NCBI RefSeq assembly: GCF_002067035.1
Contig: NZ_MVQB01000027.1
Coordinates: 248,001-312,000 of the forward strand
Length of the DNA: 64,000 nucleotides
Source: Methanoregula sp. PtaB.Bin085
Lineage (GTDB): Archaea; Halobacteriota; Methanomicrobia; Methanomicrobiales; Methanospirillaceae
Reading direction: 5' to 3'
The position numbers and the translations under genes are program-made. Positions 53,547 to 62,423 of this stretch are shown here, in pieces. Position 1 is the first letter of the stretch. Every line of letters begins with the position of its first letter. The notes under the pieces were generated by a model. It saw only the letters and a list, made by a program, of their open reading frames with translations, had not been told where the DNA came from and searched no databases.

Positions 53547-53877
53547 CAGGAGAGATCTGCGGATACAAGGGGGAATCCGTGGATGGCCGGGGTGGTGCCT
53601 CTCTGCGCCTGCACGGCAAGCACGGATCCCGGAAATACCGGATCAGCGCTGCAACCCTGTCGAACCGGATCCGGGGTTGCCCCCTGCAGGAAAAAACCTG
53701 ATTATGCCGGTTGTCATACCGTGCTGGATGACAGCAATATCCCTGCTCATTTTGATTTCTACCGGCTTTGTCGGCGGCAATGCCTGGTGGCCTGTCTTTG
53801 TCCTTATCGTGATCGTCATATTTACAATCATTCTTTGCCGGTCGCACCAGACCGGCATTCAGGATGAATCCCGATGA
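53533..53877 (+). CDS. Small membrane protein with GWC motif
   Basis: A 114-residue protein with N-terminal GGIRGWPGWCLSA, a Pro-rich stretch and two membrane helices (VIPCWMTAISLLILIST, WWPVFVLIVIVIFTIILC). I do not know the family. It shares the IR-x3-GWC motif with the two preceding products. Overlaps both neighbours. Confidence 0.65.
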   Translation: MESVNRRDLRIQGGIRGWPGWCLSAPARQARIPEIPDQRCNPVEPDPGLPPAGKNLIMPVVIPCWMTAISLLILISTGFVGGNAWWPVFVLIVIVIFTIILCRSHQTGIQDESR

Positions 53878-54695
53878 TGCTTCAAAAGCTGTCGTTCCTC
53901 TGCCTGATGCTTGTGTTGGTAATTTTCGCAGCCGGTTGTACCGGCACAGACACTCAGTCATCCCCGGTTCCTGCGTCTCTGGCGATTTCTCCCGATCCAC
54001 CCATTTTCAGGACAACCGGAGTTACCGTGTCTCTGCAGCCGTCAGCTGCCGCGGCAGCAGAAGCGGTACCGTCCCCGGTACCGGCCAGGATCTTCAGCGG
54101 CGAATACCGGTGGGCGGAGTACCGGATCAACAACACCATAACATTACCTCCCAATTCCCGCTACCAGTGGGAGTATGCGGCAAGGATCGAACGTTCGTAT
54201 GAGGAGTGTAACGGAACTCCTGCAATCCATGAAAACGTGACCGTCACCGGTGATTACGGCGAATGGATTGGCAATGAGCTGGTCACTACAAAAAACGGTT
54301 TCCACGCCACGGAGAACATGTACTATGAGCGATCGACGAAACGTATCCTTGGCGGGACCTTCACCAGCTCCGGTGCCGGGAGGAATTACTTTTCCGAGAC
54401 TGTTCCCGAAGATGTAGTATATCGCGGAGACCATGCCGGGGGGTGGCTGCTCATTTCCCCGTTTGAAGACCTGAACACCTCATTGTCTTATGATGGAAAG
54501 GATCCCGTCACCGTACCGGCAGGCACGTATCGGGATGCCCGTAAATATACCGGGAACTTCCGTAATCTGCCCCGCTACCCGATGACCTTCTGGGTAGCCG
54601 AAGACATTCCTGTGCCGGTCCAGTACCGGATCAGCAACCCGGATCTTGGAGGCGAGGATCCGGTCCAGACATTTGAACTGATTGCCTGGGGGTGA
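53874..54695 (+). CDS. Exported lipoprotein, last gene of the five-gene operon
   Basis: A 273-residue lipoprotein with lipobox IFAAGCTG and a large beta-rich extracellular part (RYQWEYAARIERSYEECNG to FWVAEDIPVPVQYRIS). The central YTGNFRNLPRYPMTFWVAE recalls outer-surface beta domains, but no family is certain. Two ATGs in tandem at 53874 and 53877 overlap the stop of the small membrane protein. Confidence 0.7.
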   Translation: MMLQKLSFLCLMLVLVIFAAGCTGTDTQSSPVPASLAISPDPPIFRTTGVTVSLQPSAAAAAEAVPSPVPARIFSGEYRWAEYRINNTITLPPNSRYQWEYAARIERSYEECNGTPAIHENVTVTGDYGEWIGNELVTTKNGFHATENMYYERSTKRILGGTFTSSGAGRNYFSETVPEDVVYRGDHAGGWLLISPFEDLNTSLSYDGKDPVTVPAGTYRDARKYTGNFRNLPRYPMTFWVAEDIPVPVQYRISNPDLGGEDPVQTFELIAWG

Positions 54696-54786
54696 AACCA
54701 CAGGGTTCCGGTTTTCCTGACATGCCGGACAGCCGTTTTTTTACCAAATCCATCTCTTTATCTGCGATGCCGGCAACCTGCTTTTC

Positions 54787-55179
54787 ATGACACTGAACAC
54801 GAAAACAACGCAGGAGATCAAAGCCGTCATTGACGAATACCTCCGCCTGTATAATGCAAAGGATGAGCGGGGAGTCCTTGCACTCTTCTCAAAAAATATT
54901 GCCGGTTTCGGCACTGCAAAAGACGAGATCGTCACGAACCACTCCCAGCTCAGGATGCTGATCCATTCAGATCTCAATCCTGCAAATGCCATACGGCTCG
55001 GCATCACGGTGCTCACGATGGGCGGAGAGGGGCCGGTCGCATGGGTCACCGGGCTCTGCACCTTCGGAGGCAGTATCGGCGGGAACCGGATCCACATGGA
55101 CGGCCGGATGACGGCGGTTCTCGCGAACCATGGCGGCCGGTGGCTCTTTGAGCAGGTCCACTTCTCGGTACCGGGATGA
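54787..55179 (+). CDS. SnoaL-like (NTF2-fold) protein
   Basis: A 130-residue soluble protein. TTQEIKAVIDEYLRLYNAKDERGVLALFS at the N-terminus and later beta strands ending in HGGRWLFEQVHFSVP fit the SnoaL_3/DUF4440 NTF2-like fold. These proteins bind small ligands; the substrate is not known. Confidence 0.78.
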   Translation: MTLNTKTTQEIKAVIDEYLRLYNAKDERGVLALFSKNIAGFGTAKDEIVTNHSQLRMLIHSDLNPANAIRLGITVLTMGGEGPVAWVTGLCTFGGSIGGNRIHMDGRMTAVLANHGGRWLFEQVHFSVPG

Positions 55180-55222
55180 GAGGAATCGGATCCGGACTGC
55201 CCTTCCCCTTCAGGTTCTTTTT

Positions 55223-56098
55223 TTACACATTCTCAGCCGGCAGCTCCGGCAGCCTGTCACGGAAGTACCAGAACACGAACGCGAGCGCGATGTAGAATAC
55301 GGCAACGAACCACCCGAACTCCCCGAGCATCGCCTGGCCTGCATCGGTGGTGGTGGTCAGTACCGGATAAAACTGCTGGATAAAGTAGTTCCAGAAGCCA
55401 TGGAAGAGGACGGCAACCCAGACGCTGCCGGACACCAGCCGGAGCCATGCCAGAATGAGCCCTGCGCCCATAACAGACGGGATGAAGACGGCCAGAGAAT
55501 ACCAGATCGATCCGGTTCCATGGTAGGTACCAAAGAACATCATCGGGAAATGCCACGAGGTCCATACTGCAGCGGATAGCAGGGCCAGCTCAGTAAATCC
55601 CATGAACCGGGCAAGTTCCGGCACGAGGAAACCCCGCCAGCCGAACTCCTCGCCTGCAGCTGCGAAACAGTTGAAGGCAATGGCAAGGAAAAAACCGGGG
55701 ATAAAGGAAACCGCGAAGATGAGGGGGATGTTTGCCGTATTCACCGGGGCGATGCCGGTGAGCCATGCAGTACCGAACATGATGAGGCCGGCAATAACCG
55801 GAAGGCCGATGCCCGCGGCAATCCAGACCGGTTTTTTCAGGCCGGTGCCAAACCCCTTCAGGTTGCGCTGGAAATACAGCCGGGTGCTCACCGCCGCAAG
55901 CGCCGGGCACCACATAGCACCCACCGCATAGATCATCAGGAGGGTTGCGTTCTCCTTTACCAGAGCCGTCTGCGAGGTCAGGTACCAGAATACCGATGAA
56001 AAGAGGAACGTCAGGATCACAAAGGTGATGACCATGATCTTCGGGTTCGTTGCCGTGTGGGATGTACCCTCTGGGTGCCGTGATGCGGGCTTTGCCAT
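55223..56098 (-). CDS. CPBP-family intramembrane metalloprotease (CAAX/Abi)
   Basis: A 291-residue protein with about eight helices. The glutamate motif AAGEEFGWRGFLVPEL (EExxxR) near 147, SWHFPMMFFG near 186 and LFHGFWNYF near 238 are the three catalytic motifs. It may process prenylated or bacteriocin-like proteins. No neighbours give further context. Confidence 0.88.
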   Translation of the reverse strand: MAKPASRHPEGTSHTATNPKIMVITFVILTFLFSSVFWYLTSQTALVKENATLLMIYAVGAMWCPALAAVSTRLYFQRNLKGFGTGLKKPVWIAAGIGLPVIAGLIMFGTAWLTGIAPVNTANIPLIFAVSFIPGFFLAIAFNCFAAAGEEFGWRGFLVPELARFMGFTELALLSAAVWTSWHFPMMFFGTYHGTGSIWYSLAVFIPSVMGAGLILAWLRLVSGSVWVAVLFHGFWNYFIQQFYPVLTTTTDAGQAMLGEFGWFVAVFYIALAFVFWYFRDRLPELPAENV

Positions 56099-56193
56099 AG
56101 AATGATTTCATGCCGTAATAAGGTATAATCCCATCTTTCTGCCCGTGGCGGTATCGGAAATATCCGGGCGGGAAGCATAATAAAAAGTGATTG

Positions 56194-58305
56194 TTACGGA
56201 CTCCCGGTTCCGGATACACCAGTAATCCCGAGGCGCTGGTAGAACGCCGCTGTTCCGGGCTCATGGCCGAGGAAACGCTCCAGAAGCACGCCACCGTCAT
56301 GCATATTCCCCTGCGAGAGGATCTGGTTCCTGAGCCGCATCCCTGTGGTCTGGTTCGTCATGCCGTCACGCCGGAACTCATCCGCAATCTCGAGCGCGTA
56401 TACCTTGGACCAGAGATACCCGTAATACCCGGCATCGTAGCCGCTCATAAGGTGTACGAACGATGCCGGCTGGTGGATTCCTTCGGGCTGGGAAATTCCC
56501 GTTACCTCGCTGTAGATGCGGCGGGAGACCGCGGTGACATCGACGGGCCCGTCGGCCGTATGGTATTCCATGTCTTCGAGCGAGTTAGCCAGGATGCGGC
56601 CGTAATACTGCCCGATACCGGCATCCCGACCCGCGATGACGCGGTCGCGGAGTTCCGGCGGGAGCTTCTTTGAGGAGTTGGTATAGTGGCTCGACAGGGA
56701 GTCAAGCACCACCGGATCCCAGGCCCATTCCTCGAGTGTCTGCGACGGGGTTTCGACGAAGTCGAGCTCGGTACTGAACCCGGACCAGGTGCCGTACGGG
56801 ACGGTGGTCAGGAGGTAGTGCATCGCATGCCCGCCCTCATGGAAGAGCGTCTCGATATCATCCATGGTCAGCAGGCCGGGTTTGTCCCCCTGCGGGGCGG
56901 GGAAGTTGCCGATAATGGCAGTGACCGGGACCGACCATGCGCCGTCCTTCATCCGCCCGCTGATGAGCGGGAACGTGGCAAAGTGCCCGTACTTGCCCTC
57001 GCGGGGATAGAGATCAAGATACAGGTAACCAACGGTCTCTCCGCCAGTCGCGTTGAGTGCACGGTACAGCCGGACATCCGGAGACCAGACGGGTGCACCC
57101 GTGACCTCCTCGAAACGGATGCCAAAAAGCTTGCCGTAGATCCCGAAGATTCCCTGCACGGTACTGTCCGCCGGGAAATACTCTTTCACCGCATTCTCAT
57201 CGTAATCGAACTTCCGGAGTTTCTGGATCTCCTCCAGGTATGATACATCCCACGGATCAACGGATGTTGCCAGGGGATCGGTCTCCTTTTTAAAGAGCAG
57301 GAGTTCTGCATCCTCAACCCGGCACTTTTCCTTCAGCGGCTCTCTGATGGTCCCCAGAAAAGCCATGACCCGGCTGCTGTTCTGTGCCATCCGTCCGTCG
57401 GTCCGGTAATCAGCCCATGTCCGGTACCCGAGTTCCTTTGCAATGGACTGGCGCAGGAGGATTGCCTGCTCCAGGATCGCAGTATTCTCCACTGCCTGCC
57501 GGTTATTGTACGCCATGTACATCATTTTCCGCGTTGTGTTCAGGCTGGCATACTTCATTACAGCAATATAGTCGGGATACTTTGTCGTGACCCTGTACGT
57601 GCCGTCCGGCAACTCCGTAAACGTACCGAGCGTGCCGGCCGGGACCCCGGCCAGTTCCGTTGCCGTAAACACGAGCGTGGTGTTGTCGTTGTTGAGGTTG
57701 GCGGAGAACCGGGATTCAAGCCCGCTCAGCTCGTCATTCATCTTCCGGACCTTTTCCAGCCGTTCATCAGGAAGCTTCAGACCGTTCCTCTCGAATTCCC
57801 GCAGGGTAAGATTGAACAGCCGGGCCTCTGCAGGCGTGCGGGGAGATACTGTCCGCAGCGCATCGTACAGGCCGCGTCTCGAATAGATATCGTTCATGAA
57901 TACCGCGGAGGATTCCTCGACAGCCATTCCCTCGGCGGAGACCTGCGGGTCGGGATAGACATATCCCATCAGCGTGAGCGGCCAGATCGCACCCGTGTAA
58001 TCGGTCATTGCCGTGTCGAAAGCAAGGAGGGTATTTTCGAACGTGCGCTCACCAGGGGGCAGAGCTGCGATCTTGTTGAAGGAGGCGTTTGCATGCTCCT
58101 GTGCGGATGTTGCCAGGAGGGGGATTTCACCCGGCGTGTACTGGGCCCGGAGCGGGACCATCGGATCCTGCGATGCACCGGTCGCTGGATTTTGCGGCGA
58201 CCGGGACGGATTGCTTCCGAGGCACCCGGCAGTTGCGAGGAAGAGAATTAACAGGATAATTCCACCGGCTATGCACCGGATTTTTCTGTCATGACGGGAG
58301 AACAT
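56194..58305 (-). CDS. Exported M3-family metallopeptidase (oligoendopeptidase/thimet type)
   Basis: A 703-residue zinc peptidase with a lipoprotein signal (LILFLATAGCLG), which is unusual: most M3 oligopeptidases are cytoplasmic. The zinc motif is FHEGGHAMHYLL (HExxH) near 486 with E about 26 residues on (ELDFVETPSQ). The N-terminal half has the helical lobe typical of M3. It would digest oligopeptides outside the cell. It is convergent with nothing close. Confidence 0.9.
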   Translation of the reverse strand: MFSRHDRKIRCIAGGIILLILFLATAGCLGSNPSRSPQNPATGASQDPMVPLRAQYTPGEIPLLATSAQEHANASFNKIAALPPGERTFENTLLAFDTAMTDYTGAIWPLTLMGYVYPDPQVSAEGMAVEESSAVFMNDIYSRRGLYDALRTVSPRTPAEARLFNLTLREFERNGLKLPDERLEKVRKMNDELSGLESRFSANLNNDNTTLVFTATELAGVPAGTLGTFTELPDGTYRVTTKYPDYIAVMKYASLNTTRKMMYMAYNNRQAVENTAILEQAILLRQSIAKELGYRTWADYRTDGRMAQNSSRVMAFLGTIREPLKEKCRVEDAELLLFKKETDPLATSVDPWDVSYLEEIQKLRKFDYDENAVKEYFPADSTVQGIFGIYGKLFGIRFEEVTGAPVWSPDVRLYRALNATGGETVGYLYLDLYPREGKYGHFATFPLISGRMKDGAWSVPVTAIIGNFPAPQGDKPGLLTMDDIETLFHEGGHAMHYLLTTVPYGTWSGFSTELDFVETPSQTLEEWAWDPVVLDSLSSHYTNSSKKLPPELRDRVIAGRDAGIGQYYGRILANSLEDMEYHTADGPVDVTAVSRRIYSEVTGISQPEGIHQPASFVHLMSGYDAGYYGYLWSKVYALEIADEFRRDGMTNQTTGMRLRNQILSQGNMHDGGVLLERFLGHEPGTAAFYQRLGITGVSGTGSP

Positions 58306-58434
58306 GGGGCTTCAGCGATCAGATAGGATGCAGGTACTGATAAAGAAGCCCGGCATGGCATCATCTCCCTGAGCAATCCTTTTTCCTTAAGGGGATATTT
58401 CCCCATACTAATGGCCTCTCCTTGAAATGTCACC

Positions 58435-58970
58435 ATGAAAAGCCGGGCTGCATGGCGCTCATGGCTTACAGGGAACCATGATAAAAGAAAGGAGATCTGG
58501 CTCGTTCAAACAAAAAAACGAGCAAAATCCCCTCTGGTTCGTACGATGAGGCCGTGGAGGAGGTGATCTGTTCCGGCTGAATTGACGGGCAGGTCCGTGC
58601 CGTCGATAATGACCGGTACCTGCAGCGGTACTCACCATGAACGATAAAGAGCCGCTGGTCGAAGATGAACATCTCCCGAGAAAAAGGATAATCGCGGCAG
58701 GTCTGGTGACCGGTGGGGGCAGGACAGTGTTCGAAGGAGCCATGCAGGAGGATCGGACTGTTCCGTCGCAGGAGAGCTGTTCTGTTCCGGCCGAACTGGC
58801 AGCCGCCCTTGAATCAAATCCCGTGGCAGCAGAGAATTCTGAGAACATGACTGCGACCCACCATCTGATGTATGCTGCCCGGGTGAGCTCTGCCAAAAAG
58901 CCTGAAACACGACAGAAAAGGACAGAGCGGAGTATTGGTTCCTCATGGAGAACAACCGGCTCGTGGATGT
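58435..58970 (+). pseudogene. Broken YdeI/OmpD-associated family gene
   Basis: The three-frame reading MKSRAAWRSWLTGNHDKRK, then (after a frameshift near 58540) GSYDEAVEEVICSG-stop-IDGQVRAVDNDRYLQRYSP-stop, then ELAAALESNPVAAENSEN and ARVSSAKKPETRQKRTERS follows the YdeI bacteriocin-protection family from start to end. Both stops are TGA, most simply TGG to TGA and CGA to TGA. No intact copy is in the window. Confidence 0.85.
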
Positions 58971-59036
58971 CTTCGGGATCAGGAAAAAGGAATGATGAGG
59001 TGACAGGTATTTCATGGATCGATATTATCAAAAAGG

Positions 59037-59606
59037 TTACCGCAGTAACTCCCGGCCTATCAGGTACGCCCGGTCCATGAACTCCTTCTTCGTTTCGACC
59101 GCCGGCTTATTCCCGGCATCGAGATCATAGCCGACCATGTACTCTTTTACCAAAAGTCCGGAAAGTCCCACGGCGAACATGAACGAGTCAATCCCGGGCC
59201 GGAACAGCCGGGCATCCGGCTGGTTCTGCGTGAAGATGAACGAAACCTTCTTTCCTGCAGGCATCTTCGGGGTCAGGTCCATCCCGATGTACGGGAACAT
59301 CCGGTCGAGCCATGCCTTGGCCTGCGCGGTAACGCCGCCGAAATAGATGGGTGACGCCACGATCATCCCGTCACATTCCTTCATCAGCGTATGGATCTTC
59401 TGCATATCGTCCTTCACCGCACATTCTGCAACATCGTTCTTCTTGCACCAGTAGCAGGCCTGGCAGCCTTTGATCTTCAGGTCATTCAGGAATATGGTCG
59501 CGACATCGACGCCCTGTTCTTTCAGCGCCTTTTCTGCTTCTGCAGCCAAGATTGCCGTGCTGCCGTTCTTCCGGGGGCTCCCGATCAGGATGGTTGCTTT
59601 TTTCAT
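59037..59606 (-). CDS. Flavodoxin-fold NAD(P)H-dependent reductase, Isf-like
   Basis: A 189-residue flavoprotein with GSPRKNGSTAILA near residue 9 and CQACYWCKKNDVAEC near 48 (C-x2-C-x2-C-x7-C), a possible [4Fe-4S] site. ASPIYFGGVTAQAKAWLDRMF is the flavin segment. It is the last gene of the minus-strand flavin array. Confidence 0.87.
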   Translation of the reverse strand: MKKATILIGSPRKNGSTAILAAEAEKALKEQGVDVATIFLNDLKIKGCQACYWCKKNDVAECAVKDDMQKIHTLMKECDGMIVASPIYFGGVTAQAKAWLDRMFPYIGMDLTPKMPAGKKVSFIFTQNQPDARLFRPGIDSFMFAVGLSGLLVKEYMVGYDLDAGNKPAVETKKEFMDRAYLIGRELLR

Positions 59607-59627
59607 GGCTGATATTCCCCCTTCCTG

Positions 59628-60194
59628 TTACCGGACCCAGGTCACGTTTGCCGGGTGTTTGTCGTGAACCCCGGGATTCTCCTCCGGGTATCCGAAGACA
59701 ATCGTACCGACCGGGCTGTATCCTTCCGGAATCCGGAACCCGGCCATGAGCTCCCTGTTCCCGTACGCTACTTCCGTCGAGCCTATCCAGCAGCTGCCGA
59801 TACCGAGAGCATGGGCGGCAAGCATCATGTTCTCAGCGGCGAGCGAGCAGTCAATCTCCCGGAACCGGCTGCCGGTCTTCCCGACAACCATGATGACGGT
59901 CGGGGCATCGTAGTAGATCGAGTATCCCGGGCTCTCCAGCAGCTGCCGGAACGCGTCCGACATCCCGTTGTGTGCGTCCTTCATGAGCGAGATCATGATC
60001 GGCCTGACATAGTCCGAGACCTCTCGCAAGAAGTTCTGGTCCTGCACGACAACGAATGCCCACGGCTGGAGCGCGAGCGCCGACGGGGCATAGGTCCCGG
60101 CCTTCAGGATCTTTTCAATAACAGCATCGGGAATCTGCTTCTTCCCGAACTTCCGGACACTGCGGCGTGTCATGATTGCTTCGAGTGCTTCCAT
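59628..60194 (-). CDS. Nitroreductase-family FMN protein
   Basis: A 188-residue nitroreductase: ALEAIMTRRSVRKFGKKQI at the start, APSALALQPWAFVVVQD, LAAHALGIGSCWIGS and PVGTIVFGYPEE. It uses FMN and a reduced nicotinamide or F420-type donor. It is separated from the previous gene by about 20 bases. Confidence 0.9.
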   Translation of the reverse strand: MEALEAIMTRRSVRKFGKKQIPDAVIEKILKAGTYAPSALALQPWAFVVVQDQNFLREVSDYVRPIMISLMKDAHNGMSDAFRQLLESPGYSIYYDAPTVIMVVGKTGSRFREIDCSLAAENMMLAAHALGIGSCWIGSTEVAYGNRELMAGFRIPEGYSPVGTIVFGYPEENPGVHDKHPANVTWVR

Positions 60195-60275
60195 AATGGT
60201 TTACCTCCCTTGTTCTGGTTCATCATGGGTTCTTCAGTCATACAACTCGTCATCTTCAGGGGATTCCGTTCGATA

Positions 60276-60863
60276 TCATCCCACCCACCGCACTTTCTGC
60301 GTCAGGTCAGCATCGATACGGGCCGGAGCCCGGGGGATCTTCTCCGGGTACCCGAGCGGCGTCACCGCGACAATCTCCCTGTCATCAGGGATAGCGAGGA
60401 TCCTTCGCAGGGCGGATTCATCGCGGAGCGGGCCGGTCATCCAGCAGGTTCCAAGACCGAGGGCGGTTGCCGCGATGAGGAGGTTCTCCATCGCTGCGCT
60501 CGCACTCTCGAGGTCCGCTTTCCGGAAATTCGGCTTTTCGTCAATGGGGATCAGGACCACGATGACAACCGGTGCCCCTCCGTACGTCTCGGCAAACCGG
60601 GTGAACCCCTCCCGTGTTATGAAGTCCCGCATGGGGGACTGGTCCCAGTGCGAGAGGTACTCATCAAGCGTGGACCGGTAATTCGCACCCATTTCAAAGA
60701 TCTTCTCCCCGGTAACGACAACGAACTCCCATGGCTGCCGGTTAAGGCCGGAAGGTGCCCTGTTGGCCGCATCAAGGACCGCAAGGATATCCTCGCGGTT
60801 GACCGGGTCGGGGAGATACTGGCGGATCGCCCGTCGCTTCTGAATCGCTTCAAGAACATCCAT
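60276..60863 (-). CDS. Nitroreductase-family FMN protein, second
   Basis: A 195-residue paralogue: VLEAIQKRRAIRQYLPDPV, APSGLNRQPWEFVVVTG, IAATALGLGTCWMTG and VAVTPLGYPEK. Two nitroreductases side by side, alternating with Isf-type flavoproteins, suggest a shared redox task. Confidence 0.9.
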   Translation of the reverse strand: MDVLEAIQKRRAIRQYLPDPVNREDILAVLDAANRAPSGLNRQPWEFVVVTGEKIFEMGANYRSTLDEYLSHWDQSPMRDFITREGFTRFAETYGGAPVVIVVLIPIDEKPNFRKADLESASAAMENLLIAATALGLGTCWMTGPLRDESALRRILAIPDDREIVAVTPLGYPEKIPRAPARIDADLTQKVRWVG

Positions 60864-60869
60864 TGCGTA

Positions 60870-61520
60870 TCACGCCGTATCAGCAGTTTTTGTGAGCCGC
60901 ACGCCAAGTTGATAGGCACGCCTGCAGTCCTGCGGGAAGACCTCGCGCTGCCGCTTTCTCCGCTCTTCAGGGTCACAGTAACTGAAGACCACCTTGTCGT
61001 AATCCTCGAACTGGAGCGTCTCGTTGCAGATGAAGGATTCGGCATGGCCAAACATCATCTTCAGGGCGTTTGCACTCGCCTTAATATGCCAGCCCAGCCG
61101 CTCTTTCATCATCTGCTCGGTGACATTCATCGTATAGACAAACGCTGTGCGGAGTGCCGGGGCAAGAGAGTGCGGAGGGGGCGAGTACACCAGGTCCGGG
61201 AAGAAGAGCCGTTCCATAAATGACCGCATCTCCCCGGTCACGATACCGAAATCGATCGGTGAACCGAGGATCAGGACATCGCTTGCCCGGATCTTTTCAA
61301 GAACGGGGGAGAGACCGTCCTTCATGGCGCACTTGCCGTAACTCTTACCGTCTTTGAGCTTGCAGGCAAAACAGCTGCTGCAGCCCTTGTAGTCGAGGTT
61401 GTAGAGATGGATGAGTTCCGTCTCCGCTCCCTGCGATTCTGCCCCTTTGAGGGCATGTTCGAGCAGCGTTGCGGTATTCCACGTCTTCCGCGGGCTTCCG
61501 TTGATTGCAATGACGTTCAC
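60870..61520 (-). CDS. Flavodoxin-fold NAD(P)H-dependent reductase, Isf-like
   Basis: A 216-residue flavoprotein beginning (GTG start) MNVIAINGSPRKTWNTATLL, with CSSCFACKLKDGKSYGKC near 46 as a wide cysteine motif, and LGSPIDFGIVTGEMRSFMERL. The start is inferred; a longer open frame exists up to 61718. It ends 6 bases before the nitroreductase. Confidence 0.83.
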   Translation of the reverse strand: MNVIAINGSPRKTWNTATLLEHALKGAESQGAETELIHLYNLDYKGCSSCFACKLKDGKSYGKCAMKDGLSPVLEKIRASDVLILGSPIDFGIVTGEMRSFMERLFFPDLVYSPPPHSLAPALRTAFVYTMNVTEQMMKERLGWHIKASANALKMMFGHAESFICNETLQFEDYDKVVFSYCDPEERRKRQREVFPQDCRRAYQLGVRLTKTADTA

Positions 61521-61549
61521 GCTATCATTTCCTTTCCCCGGGGGTTCCT

Positions 61550-62368
61550 TTACGCCCACGTTACCTTCAGCGGTTTCCGGCGCGGGATCCCGAAAATCTT
61601 GTGCTGCGGGTAACCGAACATCATCGCATACGCGCACTTCCTCCCTGCAGGGATCCCGAGCGCCTCCTGCAACGGCCTGTACTGCGAGGCAGCCATTGCG
61701 ACGAATCCCGCCCAGCACGTCCCGACGCCGAAAGACGGTGCTGCAATATCGAAATGGGTCATGGCGATGATCGCATCGGTCTGGGCCATCGGATTCCCAT
61801 CCGGTATTGTGGCAACGAGAAGATGGGGGGCGCCCCGGCAGATGACATCACTGCCAGCCTCCCAGGCACCGATGAGGAGCGGGATGTAGCCATTCATGGG
61901 ATGATCGGTGTTCCGGAGCGTCTTCATCCATTCGATGGTCAGACCGGCAACCTTCCGGACCTTATTCGGATCATGGATGACAACCCATTCCATTGGCTGC
62001 CCGTTCCCCGCCGATGCCGCGTACCGGGCGATATCGAGGACTTCGAGTATCTTCTCTTTCGGCACCGGATCCTTTGTATAGCGCCGGACGGACCGGCGTT
62101 TTTTCAGGTAGAATCCCATCTCCTCCGGTGCGATGGTTCCCGCACCAGCAGGGAGACGTTGTTTCTCGTCCGGGCGGTCGTTGAAGATGAGAGCCTGGGA
62201 CGGGCAGCAGGCCTCGCAGTGCCCGCACCCGATGCACATTCCCTCGTTTGCTTTGTTCACCTTCGGCAGGGTGTTCTCGTCAGCGGGGTCGATGACCCCC
62301 ATCACGCAGACGCTGGAGCAGATCCCGCACCGGGTGCAGAGATCCTGGTCGACAAGTATCGAAGTCAT
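61550..62368 (-). CDS. Ferredoxin-nitroreductase fusion
   Basis: A 272-residue protein whose N-terminus is a 2x[4Fe-4S] ferredoxin (CTRCGICSSVC near 11 and CIGCGHCEACCP near 45), followed by a nitroreductase domain (KKRRSVRRYTKDPV near 90, AASAGNGQPMEWVVI, FGVGTCWAGF, MMFGYPQ). Electrons can go directly from ferredoxin to FMN. Confidence 0.92.
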   Translation of the reverse strand: MTSILVDQDLCTRCGICSSVCVMGVIDPADENTLPKVNKANEGMCIGCGHCEACCPSQALIFNDRPDEKQRLPAGAGTIAPEEMGFYLKKRRSVRRYTKDPVPKEKILEVLDIARYAASAGNGQPMEWVVIHDPNKVRKVAGLTIEWMKTLRNTDHPMNGYIPLLIGAWEAGSDVICRGAPHLLVATIPDGNPMAQTDAIIAMTHFDIAAPSFGVGTCWAGFVAMAASQYRPLQEALGIPAGRKCAYAMMFGYPQHKIFGIPRRKPLKVTWA

Positions 62369-62423
62369 GCTTTCATTCCTGTTTCTTCATCTTATTCATC
62401 CGTTCATCGGGCACTTCCGGTTT

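Noticed and set aside
58637-59080. 147-residue frame as an intact gene
   Set aside because: It is the last part of the broken YdeI-family gene and lacks the N-terminal half.
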